Made by a program: the position numbers and the translations under genes | Notes under the pieces: generated by a model | What the model saw: the letters and a program-made list of their open reading frames with translations, nothing else | The model's database searches: none | What the model was told of the DNA's origin: nothing | Part shown: positions 55,133 through 64,000 of the stretch, one piece after another | Position numbering within the stretch: the stretch's first letter is position 1 | How the letters are laid out: every line of letters starts with the position of its first letter | Source of the DNA: Vogesella fluminis | GTDB taxonomy: Bacteria; Pseudomonadota; Gammaproteobacteria; Burkholderiales; Chromobacteriaceae | NCBI RefSeq assembly: GCF_014652335.1 | Contig: NZ_BMYP01000012.1 | Location: 1-64,000 of the forward strand | Reading direction: 5' to 3' | Length of the DNA: 64,000 nt

Positions 55133-56077
55133 ATGTCCATTCTCGTCTGCGGGGCGCTTGCCTACGATACGCTGTTCCATTTCGAAGACCGCTTCGACAA
55201 CCATATTCTGCCCGATCAGCTGCACAAGATCTCGACCACCTTCAAGGTGCCGACCATGCGTCGCGAGTTCGGCGGCCCGGCCGGCAACATCGCCTACAGC
55301 CTGTGCCTGCTCGGCGAGACGCCGCTGGTGATGGGCGCGGTGGGCGAGGACTTCGAGCCCTACCGCCAGCACCTGAAACGCGCCGGCGTCGATGACCGCT
55401 TCATCCGCACCATCCGCGGCCAGTACACCTCGCAGTGCTTCGGTATCGCCGACAGGGACGGCAACCAGCTGATGGCCTTCCATCCCGGTGCGATGGACCA
55501 CGCCACCGTCAACCACATCGCCGACGTGCCACAGCGCATCGAGGTGGCGATTGTATCGCCTGGCGGCCACGCCGCCTTCCTGCAGCACACCCGTGAGCTG
55601 CACGCGGCCGGCATCCCCTTCATCTTCGACCCCGGCCAGGAGCTGCCGCTGTTGTCGCGCGACGAGCTGAACGAGATCGTGGAGCTGGCCAGCTATGTGG
55701 CGATCAACGACTACGAGAGCGAGCTGATGCGCGAACGCGCCGGGCTGCCGGTGGAGGTGCTGGCCGGCAAGGTCGAGGCGCTGATCGTCACCCGCGGCTC
55801 CAAGGGCGCCGAGATCTACGCCGACGACACCATCCACCTGATTCCGCGGGTGCAGATGCCGATCAAGCCGCTGGACCCGATGGGCTGCGGCGACGCCTTC
55901 CGCGCCGGCCTGCTGTACGGCATCAAGCAGGGGCTGGACTGGAAAACCACCGGCCGCCTCGCCAACGTCATCGGCGCGATCAAGGTCACCAGCCACGGCC
56001 CGCAGAACCACTTTTTCGACTGGGAAAAACTGCGCGCGCTGTACCAGCAGGCCTATGACGAACCGTGGCCGCTGTAA
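55133..56077 (+). CDS. PfkB-family carbohydrate/nucleoside kinase
   Basis: The 314-residue product is a ribokinase-fold kinase. It shows the N-terminal GGPAGNIAYSLCLLG motif and the C-terminal catalytic block DPMGCGDAFRAGLL, with the base Asp in GCGD. Similar proteins are annotated as adenosine kinase in related bacteria; the substrate is not settled here. The ATG at 55133 gives MSILVCGALAYDTLFHFEDR. The frame extends upstream through the divergent TlpA-like gene and is not used. Confidence 0.88.
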   Translation: MSILVCGALAYDTLFHFEDRFDNHILPDQLHKISTTFKVPTMRREFGGPAGNIAYSLCLLGETPLVMGAVGEDFEPYRQHLKRAGVDDRFIRTIRGQYTSQCFGIADRDGNQLMAFHPGAMDHATVNHIADVPQRIEVAIVSPGGHAAFLQHTRELHAAGIPFIFDPGQELPLLSRDELNEIVELASYVAINDYESELMRERAGLPVEVLAGKVEALIVTRGSKGAEIYADDTIHLIPRVQMPIKPLDPMGCGDAFRAGLLYGIKQGLDWKTTGRLANVIGAIKVTSHGPQNHFFDWEKLRALYQQAYDEPWPL

Positions 56078-56119
56078 GCCGCCAGCACTAAACAGCCGCG
56101 GCCAGCATCAGTACGCACA

Positions 56120-56163
56120 CAGGCCGGCAACTGTCGCAGACCGCGACATTTGCCGGCCTGTTG
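56120..56163 (+). terminator. Terminator-like hairpin after the PfkB gene
   Basis: CAGGCCGGCAA and TTGCCGGCCTG form a perfect 11-bp stem; an inner TGTCGC/GCGACA stem extends it. TTG follows without a long T-tract. It lies 43 bp after the stop. Confidence 0.65.
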
Positions 56164-56251
56164 CCGTTGCGACTTGAATAAGGCATACCACGACCCCACC
56201 ATCCTGCAGTTAAACTGACACTCATTCGATTGACGGGCAAGAGGGGGATTC

Positions 56252-57535
56252 ATGACTGTACCGCACCTGACCACGGCACTCACCGGACCGTTACTGGAAC
56301 TGGAGAGCCGCATCCTGGCGGCACAGCCGCACATCGAACACTGGTTCCGCAAGCAGTGGAACAATCATGCCGCCCCGTTCTACGGCTCGGTGGACCTGCG
56401 CAACAGCGGTTTCAAGCTGGCGCCGGTGGACATGAACCTCTTTCCCGGCGGTTTCAACAACCTGAATCCGGACTTCCTGCCGCTGGCGGTGCAGGCGGCG
56501 CAGAGCGCGGTGGAACGCGCCTGCCCCGAGGCGAAGAGCATCCTGCTGATCCCGGAAAACCACACCCGCAACAGCTACTACCTGCAGAACGTGGCCAGCC
56601 TTGTACACATCTTCGAGCAGGCCGGACTGAAGGTGCGCCTGGGCTCGTTGAACCCGGAAATCACCGCACCGACGCAGCTGACCGCCGCGGGTGGCGACAT
56701 CATCACCGTCGAGCCGCTGCAGCGGCGCGGCAACCGCGTGGTGCTGGCCGACGGCTTCAGTCCCTGCATCGTGCTGCTCAACAACGACCTCTCCGCCGGC
56801 CTGCCCGACATCCTGAAGAACATCGAACAGAACCTGCTGCCACCGCTGCACGCCGGCTGGGCGGTGCGGCGCAAGACCAAGCACTTTGCCGCCTACGACA
56901 AGGTGGTCGCCGACTTCGCGCAGATGCTGTCGATCGACCCGTGGCTGATCAACCCCTACTTCTTCGCCGCCAAGGGCCTCGACTTCCAGTCGCGCCAGGG
57001 CGAGGACACGCTGGCCGAGCTGGTGGAACAGATGCTGGAAAAAATCCGCGTCAAGTACCGCGAGTACGGCATCAGCCACGAGCCCTACGTGATCGTGAAG
57101 GCCGACGCCGGCACCTACGGCATGGGTATCATGAGCGTGAAGAGCGGCGACGAGGTCCGCGGCCTCAACCGCAAGGCGCGCAACAAGATGGCGGTGGTGA
57201 AGGAAGGGCTGGAAGTATCCGAAGTCATCGTGCAGGAAGGGGTGTACACCTTCGAATGCGTCAACGACGGCGTCGCCGAGCCGGTGGTGTACATGATGGA
57301 CCGCTACGTGATCGGCGGCTTCTACCGCGTGCACACCGGGCGCGGTATCGACGAAAACCTCAACGCCCCCGGCATGCAGTTCGTGCCGCTGTCGTTCGAA
57401 CAGCACTGCCTGCCAGACCACAAGGCGGCGCCGAATGACGCCCCCAACCGCTTCTACGCCTACGGCGTGATCGCACGGCTGGCGATGCTGGCCGCCGCGC
57501 TGGAGCTGGAAGACACCGACCCCGACGCCGAGTGA
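56252..57535 (+). CDS. gshA: Glutamate-cysteine ligase (betaproteobacterial type)
   Basis: GshA performs the first step of glutathione synthesis. The 427-residue product belongs to the beta/acidithiobacillus-type family rather than E. coli Gsh[32 protein letters not shown] and [16 protein letters not shown] are diagnostic. A GAGGGGG Shine-Dalgarno precedes the ATG. It lies 7 bp before gshB, forming a glutathione operon. Confidence 0.94.
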   Translation: MTVPHLTTALTGPLLELESRILAAQPHIEHWFRKQWNNHAAPFYGSVDLRNSGFKLAPVDMNLFPGGFNNLNPDFLPLAVQAAQSAVERACPEAKSILLIPENHTRNSYYLQNVASLVHIFEQAGLKVRLGSLNPEITAPTQLTAAGGDIITVEPLQRRGNRVVLADGFSPCIVLLNNDLSAGLPDILKNIEQNLLPPLHAGWAVRRKTKHFAAYDKVVADFAQMLSIDPWLINPYFFAAKGLDFQSRQGEDTLAELVEQMLEKIRVKYREYGISHEPYVIVKADAGTYGMGIMSVKSGDEVRGLNRKARNKMAVVKEGLEVSEVIVQEGVYTFECVNDGVAEPVVYMMDRYVIGGFYRVHTGRGIDENLNAPGMQFVPLSFEQHCLPDHKAAPNDAPNRFYAYGVIARLAMLAAALELEDTDPDAE

Positions 57536-57542
57536 GGCCCGT

Positions 57543-58496
57543 ATGAAAATCCTGTTCATTGCCGACCCGCTGGCCGGCTTCAAGATCAAGAAAGACAGCA
57601 CCTTCGCGATGATGGAGGCGGCGGCGGCACGCCAGCACGCGATCTACTTCTGCGAGGCGCGCGACATCGCCATCGAGGGCGGCCGCATCCTGGCCGACAC
57701 CGTCAGCGTCAGCCTCACCGGCAAGGACGGCAAGGACTGGTTCCGCGCCAGCGACGGCCAGCGCCTGCCGCTGAACGCGTTCAGCGCGGTGGTGATGCGC
57801 AAGGACCCGCCGTTCGACCTGGAATACCTGTACGCCACCCAGCTGCTGACGCTGGCCGAGGCCGACGGCGCACGCGTGTTCAACAAGGGCCAGGCACTGC
57901 GCGATTTCAACGAGAAGCTGGCCATCCTCAACTTCGCCGAATTCACCGCGCCGACGCTGGTCACCTCGCAGCCGTCGCGGCTGCTGGCCTTCGTGCGCCA
58001 GCACCACGATGCCATCCTCAAGCCGCTGGACGGCATGGGCGGCAGCAGCATCTTCCGCGCGCGCCCGGATGATCCGAACCTGAACGTGATCATCGAAACC
58101 CTGTCCGAACAGGGCCAGCGCACCATCATGGCGCAGCGCTACATCCCGGAAATCCGCGACGGCGACAAGCGCATCCTGGTGATCGACGGCGTGCCGGTCG
58201 ACTACTGCCTGGCGCGCATCCCGCAGGGCGGCGACAACCGCGGCAACCTCGCCGCCGGCGGCCGCGGCGAAGTGCGGCCGCTGAGCGCGCGCGACCGCGA
58301 GATCGCGGAAGGGCTGGCGCCGGAGCTGAAACGGCGCGGCATCCTGCTGGCCGGGCTGGACGTGATCGGCAACTACCTGACCGAGGTCAACGTCACCAGC
58401 CCGACATGTTTCCGTGAAATCATGAACCACAGCGATATCGACGCCGCCGGCCTGTTCATCGATGCGCTGGAGCGCGCTGTAGCGGTACGGCGCTGA
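57543..58496 (+). CDS. gshB: Glutathione synthase
   Basis: GshB joins glycine to gamma-glutamylcysteine. The 317-residue ATP-grasp protein starts [20 protein letters not shown] and contains [31 protein letters not shown] and [15 protein letters not shown] precedes the start. Its stop overlaps the apbE start as TGATG. Confidence 0.97.
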   Translation: MKILFIADPLAGFKIKKDSTFAMMEAAAARQHAIYFCEARDIAIEGGRILADTVSVSLTGKDGKDWFRASDGQRLPLNAFSAVVMRKDPPFDLEYLYATQLLTLAEADGARVFNKGQALRDFNEKLAILNFAEFTAPTLVTSQPSRLLAFVRQHHDAILKPLDGMGGSSIFRARPDDPNLNVIIETLSEQGQRTIMAQRYIPEIRDGDKRILVIDGVPVDYCLARIPQGGDNRGNLAAGGRGEVRPLSARDREIAEGLAPELKRRGILLAGLDVIGNYLTEVNVTSPTCFREIMNHSDIDAAGLFIDALERAVAVRR

Positions 58497-59563
58497 TGCG
58501 GCCAACCTTTTGCAGTACAAGGGCGGCGCTGGCCGCCCTTGTCATGTCCGGCCTTGCCGCCTGCAGCGAGCCGCCAGCGCCGTGGCAGCAGGAAAGCTAC
58601 GTGTTCGGCACCCGCGTCGAACTGAAGCTCAATGCCGCCACGCCGCAGCAGGCACAGCAGGCCGCCGCTGCGGTGCTGGCCGAGCTGGACCGCCTGCACC
58701 GGCTGCTGCACCCGTGGCAGCCGGACAGCGACGCCGGCCGCCTGAACCGCGCCCTCGCCAGTGGCCAGCCCTACCGGCCGTCACCGGAGCTGCTGGCACT
58801 GCTGCGCAGCGGACAGGCGCTGGAGGCGCGCAGCGACGGGCTGTTCTCGCCGGCGATCGGCCGGCTGGTGGCGCTGTGGGGCTTTCACCAGGACACGCCG
58901 GCGAGCACCGCCGTGGACATGACGGCGCTGCAGGCGCTGGTGGCGAACCGGCCGCGGCTGCGCGACCTCACCATCGGCGCCGACGGCGAGGTACGCAGCG
59001 ACAAGACTACGGTGCAGGTCGACGTCGGCGGCATGGCCAAGGGCTGGGCGCTGGATCGCGCGCGGCGACAATTGCAGGCCGCCGGCATCCGTTCAGCCTT
59101 GCTTAATATTGGCGGCAATATCATGGCGCTGGGGCAGAAAGCCGACGGCACGCCGTGGCAGGTCGGTATCCGCCACCCGCGCCGCAACGAGGCGATGGCG
59201 ACGCTGCCGCTGCACGACGGCGAGGCGATCGGCACCTCCGGCGACTACCAGCGCTATGTGCTGCGCGACGGCCGCCGCCACTGCCACCTGATCGACCCGC
59301 GCGACGGCAACAGCGACTGCAAGTTGCAGTCGGCGACGGTGCTGATCGCGCCGGCAAGCGACGCCGGGCTGCGCTCCGACGTCGCCAGCAAACCGCTGTA
59401 TCTGGACGGGCCGGGGTTGGCCGCACGCCATGCGCGCGCGCTGGGCGTGGCCGGCTGGCTGCTGATCGACGGGCAGGGCCGCGCGTGGCTGAACCCCGTG
59501 CTGGCTGTCCGGCTGCACTGGCGCGTGGCGCCGGACAGCATTACCGAAACAGGAAACGGATGA
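58496..59563 (+). CDS. apbE: FAD:protein FMN transferase (ApbE family lipoprotein)
   Basis: ApbE attaches FMN to target proteins such as Nqr/Rnf subunits. The 355-residue product has a lipobox (GLAAC, about residue 22), the FGTRVEL segment, and the DVGGMAKGWALDRA and LLNIGGNIMALG motifs. The start codon and first residues (MRPTFC) come from a repeat copy at 58497-58514, so the element has been built into the translation start. The gene is translationally coupled to gshB by TGATG and to dgkA by ATGA. Confidence 0.92.
   Translation: MRPTFCSTRAALAALVMSGLAACSEPPAPWQQESYVFGTRVELKLNAATPQQAQQAAAAVLAELDRLHRLLHPWQPDSDAGRLNRALASGQPYRPSPELLALLRSGQALEARSDGLFSPAIGRLVALWGFHQDTPASTAVDMTALQALVANRPRLRDLTIGADGEVRSDKTTVQVDVGGMAKGWALDRARRQLQAAGIRSALLNIGGNIMALGQKADGTPWQVGIRHPRRNEAMATLPLHDGEAIGTSGDYQRYVLRDGRRHCHLIDPRDGNSDCKLQSATVLIAPASDAGLRSDVASKPLYLDGPGLAARHARALGVAGWLLIDGQGRAWLNPVLAVRLHWRVAPDSITETGNG
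58497..58514 (+). repeat. Repeat copy forming the apbE start
   Basis: TGCGGCCAACCTTTTGCA overlaps the apbE ATG (58496-58498) and encodes RPTFC. Confidence 0.85.
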
Positions 59564-59943
59564 CACCGCATCAAGAAAGCCCGTTCAAGGGCAAGACCGG
59601 CGTACGCCGCCTGCTGAACGCCTTCGGCTACTCGCTGGACGGCCTGCGCGCCGCCTTCCGCCACGAGGACGCCTTCCGCCAGCTATCGCTGCTGGCGCTG
59701 CTGCTGGTACCGCTGGCGCTGTTCGTGGTCGACGCCAGCGCGCCGGCGCGCGCGCTGCTGGTGGCCAGCTCCATCGCCACGCTGATCATCGAGCTGCTCA
59801 ATTCTGCGATCGAGGCGGCGGTGGACCACACCTCGCTGGAACGCCACCCGCTGGCCAAGCGCGCCAAGGACATGGGCAGCGCGGCGCAGCTGCTCGGCCT
59901 CGTCAACCTGCTGCTGGTGTGGGGGCTGGTGCTATTTGGCTGA
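59560..59943 (+). CDS. dgkA: Diacylglycerol kinase
   Basis: DgkA is a small trimeric membrane kinase recycling diacylglycerol. The 127-residue product has three TM segments, an N-terminal amphipathic helix, and the conserved ELLNSAIEAAVDH and KDMGSAAQLL motifs carrying catalytic residues. The ATG at 59560 has AGGAAAC upstream and overlaps the apbE stop (ATGA). The 3' end overlaps the convergent hydrolase gene by 12 bp. Confidence 0.95.
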   Translation: MTPHQESPFKGKTGVRRLLNAFGYSLDGLRAAFRHEDAFRQLSLLALLLVPLALFVVDASAPARALLVASSIATLIIELLNSAIEAAVDHTSLERHPLAKRAKDMGSAAQLLGLVNLLLVWGLVLFG

Positions 59944-60852
59944 ACGGCAGACGCGGTTAAGCCAGGCCAGCAGGTCGGCCTCAAACTCGGTGCGGTTGGT
60001 CTCGTGGTGCATCTCGTGGCGGGCGCCGGGATACACCGTCACCGTCACGTCGTGCAGCCCGGCCTTGCGGTAGCGCCGCGCCAGCTGGCCGAGGCCGAAC
60101 TTGCCGAGGCTGACCGGATCGCGGCTGCCGGCCTGCAGCCACACCGGGCAATCGTGCAGGCCGCGCGCGGCGGCCTCGCCCTGCTCCAGCGCGATGATGC
60201 CGCCGAACAGGTCGATCCACAGCTGCGGCGTCGGAAACTGGCCGCACAGCGGATCGGCGATATAGGCATCCACCTGCGCCGCATCGCGCGACAGCCAGTC
60301 CAGCGTGGTGCGCGTCGGCATGAAGCCGAGATTGAAGCTGCCGAATACCAGCGCCGTCATCAGCCGGCTGGGACTGGCAGCGCCGCCCAGCCTTGCGGCC
60401 AACCTTGCCACGCCGCGCATCAGCCGGGCCAGCAGGCGCTGGCGATAGCCGGTGGCGGACAGCACCATGCCGGACAGGCGCTGGCCGTAGCGCAGGAAAA
60501 AGGCGCGCACCACGAAGCTGCCCATGCTGTGGCCGTACAGCACCAGCGGCGTCTGCGGATGCGCCGCCGCAGCATGATCGACCACCTCGCGCAGGTCGTC
60601 GACCACCAGCGCCCAGCCGTCGCGCGCGGCGAACCAGCCCGGCAGCGGCGCCTCGCGGCCATGACCGCGATGGTTGTGGGCGTAGACCTGGTAGCCGGCG
60701 GCGGCCAGCCGCCCGGCCAGCACGTCGTAACGCTCGGCGTGCTCGCTCATGCCGTGGGCAATCACCAGCACGCCGCGCGGCGCCTGCTGCGTCGGCCATG
60801 ACATGCCATGGATTACGTGGCCATCGCTGGCTGTCAGCTGAAAAGGCTTCAT
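59932..60852 (-). CDS. Alpha/beta hydrolase (lysophospholipase/monoacylglycerol lipase-like)
   Basis: The 306-residue product fits the Hydrolase_4 family. It has the oxyanion region VIAHGMSEHAERY, a nucleophile elbow GHSMGS and a late His in ARHEMHHE. The ATG at 60852 (MKPFQLTASDG) has GGGGG upstream; the longer frame begins in a partial repeat copy (MRPTLA) and is not used. A repeat copy at 60392-60409 encodes VARLAARLG. It overlaps the dgkA 3' end. Confidence 0.9.
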   Translation of the reverse strand: MKPFQLTASDGHVIHGMSWPTQQAPRGVLVIAHGMSEHAERYDVLAGRLAAAGYQVYAHNHRGHGREAPLPGWFAARDGWALVVDDLREVVDHAAAAHPQTPLVLYGHSMGSFVVRAFFLRYGQRLSGMVLSATGYRQRLLARLMRGVARLAARLGGAASPSRLMTALVFGSFNLGFMPTRTTLDWLSRDAAQVDAYIADPLCGQFPTPQLWIDLFGGIIALEQGEAAARGLHDCPVWLQAGSRDPVSLGKFGLGQLARRYRKAGLHDVTVTVYPGARHEMHHETNRTEFEADLLAWLNRVCRSAK

Positions 60853-61011
60853 CGCACCCCCTGCAAATAGGAAACATCCGGCGTACGGGCCGGCAAGGAA
60901 AATGGCCAGGGTTGGCCGCATCCTTGCCCGTCACCCGCGCCATGCGGCCGGACCATACCTACTATGCCATCGTGTCGGCATCCGCAGCCAGTGCGGCCGC
61001 AATGTCGCGGC

Positions 61012-61593
61012 TCAGGCCTGTAGCGGGGTGTGGTCGTAATTGCGGTTGATCAGCGAGGTCAGCACGTGGTCGCGCCAGGCGCCGTTGAGGAACAGGTAGT
61101 CGCGGGCGTGGCCCTCGATCTGGAAGCCCAGCCGCTTCAGGAGCGCGGCACTGCGCTCGTTCTCCGGCTGGTAGTTGGCCTGCACCCGGTGCAGCTTCAG
61201 CGTGCCGAAGGCAAAGGCGATCACCGCCTCCACCGCCTCGCGCATCAGGCCCTGGCCCTGGTGCGCGTGGTCGATGTTGTAGCCCAGGTGGCAGCCCTGG
61301 AACACGCCGCGGTTGATATTGGACAGGCTGACGGTGCCGATCACGCGGCCGGCTTCCTTCTCCGGCATCACCAGGAACAGCGCGCCGCGGCTATCCTTCC
61401 AGTCCATCTCGCGCTGGCGCATGCGCATCGCCCAGAACAGCTCGGTGTAGAACATCCCGCCCGGGGTCGGGTCCCAGGGTGCGAAGTGCTCGCGGTTGCG
61501 CACCTGGTAATCCAGCATGGCACGCGCCCACGCACTTTCCGCCGGCAACAGGTGCAGACGCGCGGTGCTGAGCGATGGCTGGGTGGTTGGCAT
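61012..61593 (-). CDS. GNAT N-acetyltransferase (RimJ/RimL type)
   Basis: The 193-residue product starts MPTTQPSLSTARLHLLP and matches the RimJ-like GNAT group: FAPWDPTP, GYNIDHAHQGQGLMREAVEAV and RVQANYQPENERSAALLKRLGF. By family it may acetylate a ribosomal protein N-terminus; the target is not known. The ATG at 61593 has GGAG at 8 bases. A repeat copy lies just upstream. Confidence 0.92.
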   Translation of the reverse strand: MPTTQPSLSTARLHLLPAESAWARAMLDYQVRNREHFAPWDPTPGGMFYTELFWAMRMRQREMDWKDSRGALFLVMPEKEAGRVIGTVSLSNINRGVFQGCHLGYNIDHAHQGQGLMREAVEAVIAFAFGTLKLHRVQANYQPENERSAALLKRLGFQIEGHARDYLFLNGAWRDHVLTSLINRNYDHTPLQA

Positions 61594-61626
61594 GTCAGTA
61601 CTCCGGAAAACGCAAGGAATGGGGAA

Positions 61627-61641
61627 CAAGGTTGGCCGCAG
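61627..61641 (-). repeat. Intergenic copy of the repeat between purC and the GNAT gene
   Basis: CAAGGTTGGCCGCAG lies about 35 bp upstream of the GNAT start codon. Confidence 0.85.
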
Positions 61642-61709
61642 GCCGCCGAAAGTGCGTCAGTATGCCATTGCCGGCGCCGCCCCGCATCCGTGGCGCAGAC
61701 GACATGGAC

Positions 61710-61737
61710 AAACGCCCGTACCGGGGTACGGGCGTTT
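61710..61737. terminator. Terminator of purC
   Basis: AAACGCCCGTAC, loop CGGG, GTACGGGCGTTT is a perfect 12-bp stem with short A/T flanks, 19 bp beyond the minus-strand purC stop. Confidence 0.8.
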
Positions 61738-61755
61738 GGCGGCAAGCGGTCAGGC

Positions 61756-62625
61756 TCAGGCTTGGCCGGTCAGTTTTTCCAGCGCTTCGCGGTACTTGGC
61801 GGCGGTCTTCTCGCGCACCTCCAGCGGCACGGCCGGGGCCGGCGCCTGCTTGTTCCAGCCGGAGGCTTCCAGCCAGTCGCGCACGAACTGCTTGTCGAAG
61901 GACGGCGGATTGCTGCCTTCGGCATAGCTGTCGGCCGGCCAGAAGCGGCTGGAATCCGGCGTCAGCGCCTCGTCCATCAGCGTCAGGGTGCCGTCTTCGT
62001 CGAGGCCGAACTCGAACTTGGTGTCGCAGATGATGATGCCGCGGCGGGCCGCGAATTCGGACGCGGTCTGGTACAGCAGGATGGCGGTGTCGCGCACCTT
62101 GGCCGCCAGCTCGGCGCCGACGATGGCCTCGCACTGCGCGAAGGTGATGTTCTCGTCGTGATCGCCCACCGCCGCCTTGGTCGACGGCGTGAAAATCGGC
62201 TCAGGCAGCTTGCCGGATTCCTTCAGCCCGGCCGGCAGCGCGATGCCGCACACGGTGCCGGACTTCTGGTATTCCTTCCAGCCGGAACCGGCCAGGTAGC
62301 CACGTACCACGGCTTCGATCATCACCGGCTTCAGGCGGCGGGCCACCACGCCACGACCGGCCACCAGCGGCAGGTCTTCCGCCGATACCACGTCTTCCGG
62401 CTTGTCGCCGGTGAGGTGGTTGGGCACCACGTCCTTCAGCGTCTCGAACCAGAAGTTGGAGATGGCGGTGAGTATCTGGCCCTTGCCCGGGATCGGGTCG
62501 TCCAGGATCACGTCGAACGCCGACAGGCGGTCGGAGGCGATCATCAGCATGCGCTTGTCGTCGATCTCGTACAGATCGCGCACCTTGCCGGAGTAGATTT
62601 TCTTCAGGCTGGTCAGTTGGGTCAT
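61756..62625 (-). CDS. purC: SAICAR synthase
   Basis: PurC converts CAIR and aspartate to SAICAR in purine synthesis. The 289-residue product has [36 protein letters not shown] and DTKFEFGLD, all diagnostic. The ATG at 62625 has AAGGAAG upstream. The longer form of about 290 residues is common in betaproteobacteria. It lies downstream of purK and purE. Confidence 0.97.
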   Translation of the reverse strand: MTQLTSLKKIYSGKVRDLYEIDDKRMLMIASDRLSAFDVILDDPIPGKGQILTAISNFWFETLKDVVPNHLTGDKPEDVVSAEDLPLVAGRGVVARRLKPVMIEAVVRGYLAGSGWKEYQKSGTVCGIALPAGLKESGKLPEPIFTPSTKAAVGDHDENITFAQCEAIVGAELAAKVRDTAILLYQTASEFAARRGIIICDTKFEFGLDEDGTLTLMDEALTPDSSRFWPADSYAEGSNPPSFDKQFVRDWLEASGWNKQAPAPAVPLEVREKTAAKYREALEKLTGQA

Positions 62626-62648
62626 GAGACTTCCTTCACAATGCAAAC

Positions 62649-62671
62649 GGCGACGCCTTGTGGGCGTCGCC
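62649..62671. terminator. Hairpin between purK and purC
   Basis: GGCGACGCC, loop TTGTG, GGCGTCGCC is a perfect 9-bp stem between the purK stop and purC start. The minus-strand flank is CGTTT, so it may attenuate rather than end transcription. Confidence 0.5.
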
Positions 62672-62678
62672 TGGATTC

Positions 62679-63809
62679 TTACAGGGTATCCTTCAGCGCA
62701 CGCGCCTGCTCCAGCGCGTCGTCAACGTTGGCCGCGAGCACGGTGAAGTGCCCCATCTTGCGACCGGCACGCGCCTGTTTCTTGCCGTACAGGTGCAGGT
62801 GGGCGTTCGGTGCTTCCATCAGCACGTCCCACAGCGGCTCGCCGCCGGCGTCCGGCCACGCGTCGCCCAGCAAGTTGACCATCACCACCGGCGACAGCAG
62901 CCCGGTCTTGCCCGGCAACAGTCCGCACATGGCGCGCACCTGCTGCTGGTACTGGTCGGTGACGCAGGCGTCGATGGTGTAGTGGCCGGAGTTGTGCGGC
63001 CGCGGTGCGATCTCGTTGACCACCAGGCTGTCGTCGGCGAGCACGAAGAATTCCACCGCCAGCACGCCGACGTAGTCCAGCGCTTCGGCCAGTTTTACCG
63101 CGTAATCCTGTGCCTGTGCGGCCAGGGTCGGGCTGATGCGCGCCGGCACGATGGATTCGTCGAGGATGCCGTGCTTGTGGATGTTCTCGGCCACCGGGAA
63201 CACCGCTACCTGCGCGCTGCTCACGCGGGTGACGATGGCGGACACTTCCAGCTTCAGGTCCAGCATCTTTTCCAGCACGCAGGCCTGGCCGCCGAGGTCG
63301 GCGTAGGCGGCGCGGGCTTCGTCGGCGGTCCTGACCCGCACCTGGCCCTTGCCGTCGTAACCGAGACGCGCGGTCTTGAGGATCCCCGGCAGGTAGGGCG
63401 CCAGCTCGACCTGGATGTCGGCGACGCTTTCGATGGCCAGATACGGCGCGGTCGGCAGGCCGGCCTTGCCCACCCAGCCCTTCTCGGCGATGCGGTCCTG
63501 GGCGATGGCCACGCAATCGCCGGACGGCGACACGCGGGTGCTCTTCGCCAGCTGGCGCATGGCGTCGGCGTTGACGTTCTCGAATTCGGTGGTCACCGCG
63601 GCACAGCTTGCGGCCAACGTTTGCAGCGCGGCGGCGTCATTGAACGGCGCGATGAGGTGCACGTCGGCAAAGTCGGCGGCCGGCGCGTTGGCGTCCGGGT
63701 CCAGCACGGTGACGCGGTAGCCCATGCGCTTGGCGGCGGTGACGAACATGCGGCCCAGTTGGCCGCCACCGAGGATGCCCAGCATCGCCGGGGGCAGGAT
63801 GGCTCGCAT
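62679..63809 (-). CDS. purK: N5-carboxyaminoimidazole ribonucleotide synthase
   Basis: PurK carboxylates AIR with ATP and bicarbonate. The 376-residue ATP-grasp protein starts [20 protein letters not shown] and contains [12 protein letters not shown] and [16 protein letters not shown]. The start overlaps the purE stop as TGATG (a GTG one codon upstream is possible). Repeat variants lie at about 63608-63624 (LQTLAASC) and at about 62717-62729 (LAANVDD). Confidence 0.96.
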   Translation of the reverse strand: MRAILPPAMLGILGGGQLGRMFVTAAKRMGYRVTVLDPDANAPAADFADVHLIAPFNDAAALQTLAASCAAVTTEFENVNADAMRQLAKSTRVSPSGDCVAIAQDRIAEKGWVGKAGLPTAPYLAIESVADIQVELAPYLPGILKTARLGYDGKGQVRVRTADEARAAYADLGGQACVLEKMLDLKLEVSAIVTRVSSAQVAVFPVAENIHKHGILDESIVPARISPTLAAQAQDYAVKLAEALDYVGVLAVEFFVLADDSLVVNEIAPRPHNSGHYTIDACVTDQYQQQVRAMCGLLPGKTGLLSPVVMVNLLGDAWPDAGGEPLWDVLMEAPNAHLHLYGKKQARAGRKMGHFTVLAANVDDALEQARALKDTL

Positions 63810-64000
63810 CACTCCACCTCCGGCAGCGTCATCGCCAGCACGGCCTGTTCCTGTTGCTTGCGGAAGGCCTTCAGCTGCTCGGCCAGCTGCGGATTGCCGT
63901 TAGCCAGCATCGCCACCGCGAACAGTGCGGCGTTGGCGGCGCCGGCTTCGCCGATGGCGAAGGTAGCCACCGGAATGCCCTTGGGCATCTGCACGATGGA
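63809..64000 (-). CDS. purE: N5-CAIR mutase PurE, C-terminal part (cut by window edge)
   Basis: The minus-strand frame entering from the right edge reads SIVQMPKGIPVATFAIGEAG, typical of the PurE C-terminal half, and ends TLPEVE. PurE converts N5-CAIR to CAIR. The N-terminal part lies beyond the window. It is first in the purE-purK-purC order. Confidence 0.93.
   Translation of the reverse strand, partial: SIVQMPKGIPVATFAIGEAGAANAALFAVAMLANGNPQLAEQLKAFRKQQEQAVLAMTLPEVE

Overview
The window is a 64 kb stretch of GC-rich, gene-dense bacterial chromosome. Gene content and order suggest a betaproteobacterium of the order Neisseriales, close to the Chromobacterium/Vogesella/Aquitalea group. Pointers to this are the def-fmt-htpX-rsmB-DUF4390-ntrY-ntrX run, the divergent LysM-dprA-smg-topA block, the betaproteobacterial type of gshA, and an NtrX whose AAA+ domain has lost its catalytic motifs. 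The assignment rests on recognition only and no database was searched. No phage, insertion sequence, CRISPR array or rRNA was seen.

Layout. 1-11.7 kb: oligopeptidase A, gamma-carbonic anhydrase, a chemoreceptor, thiol peroxidase, CMD-family protein, EamA exporter, a sodium/solute symporter, an MBL-fold hydrolase, glycerate kinase and an M48 peptidase. 11.9-17.2 kb: a small lipoprotein gene, then a three-gene MksF-MksE-MksB condensin operon with no nuclease gene. 17.2-21.1 kb: a 667-bp repeat-rich intergenic region, obg, rpmA, rplU, ispB and tRNA-Arg(CCT). 21-33 kb: DUF3025, YihY, WrbA, TerC, a GAF-PAS-PAS-GGDEF cyclase, a degenerate HD-GYP protein, four tandem identical tRNA-Lys genes, cutA, fxsA, DUF167, dps, a TonB-like gene, a thioesterase and a thioredoxin-like gene. 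33-47 kb: moeB, ntrX/ntrY, DUF4390, rsmB, htpX, fmt and def on the minus strand, then LysM, dprA, smg, a MITE-like element and topA on the plus strand. 47-64 kb: an exported beta-carbonic-anhydrase-like protein, yjdM, fadH, a PhnD-like binding protein coupled to a GGDEF-EAL protein, a TlpA-like gene, a PfkB kinase, gshA-gshB-apbE-dgkA, a lipase-like hydrolase, a GNAT gene and purC-purK-purE (purE cut by the window edge).

The most striking signal is not a gene. A short sequence with core GCGGCCAACCTT (usually TTGCGGCCAACCTTTG) occurs in exact 12-mer form about 32 times by eye on the two strands, roughly once per 2 kb. About a dozen further copies are close variants, mostly with AACGTT. Copies lie both between genes and in frame inside genes, where they are read mainly as (Q/A)RLAA or CGQPL. 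Between genes they often form inverted pairs or perfect palindromes just after stop codons, like terminators. This density, the tolerance of coding copies and the inverted-pair terminators are the features of the DNA uptake sequences of Neisseria and Pasteurellaceae, but the sequence differs from the Neisseriaceae DUS dialects I know. It is the best candidate here for an undescribed system. dprA, the transformation-specific RecA loader, lies in the window and carries a copy.

Other points worth attention are two c-di-GMP loci, several pseudo-enzymes (NtrX, HD-GYP) and a 140-bp MITE-like element.
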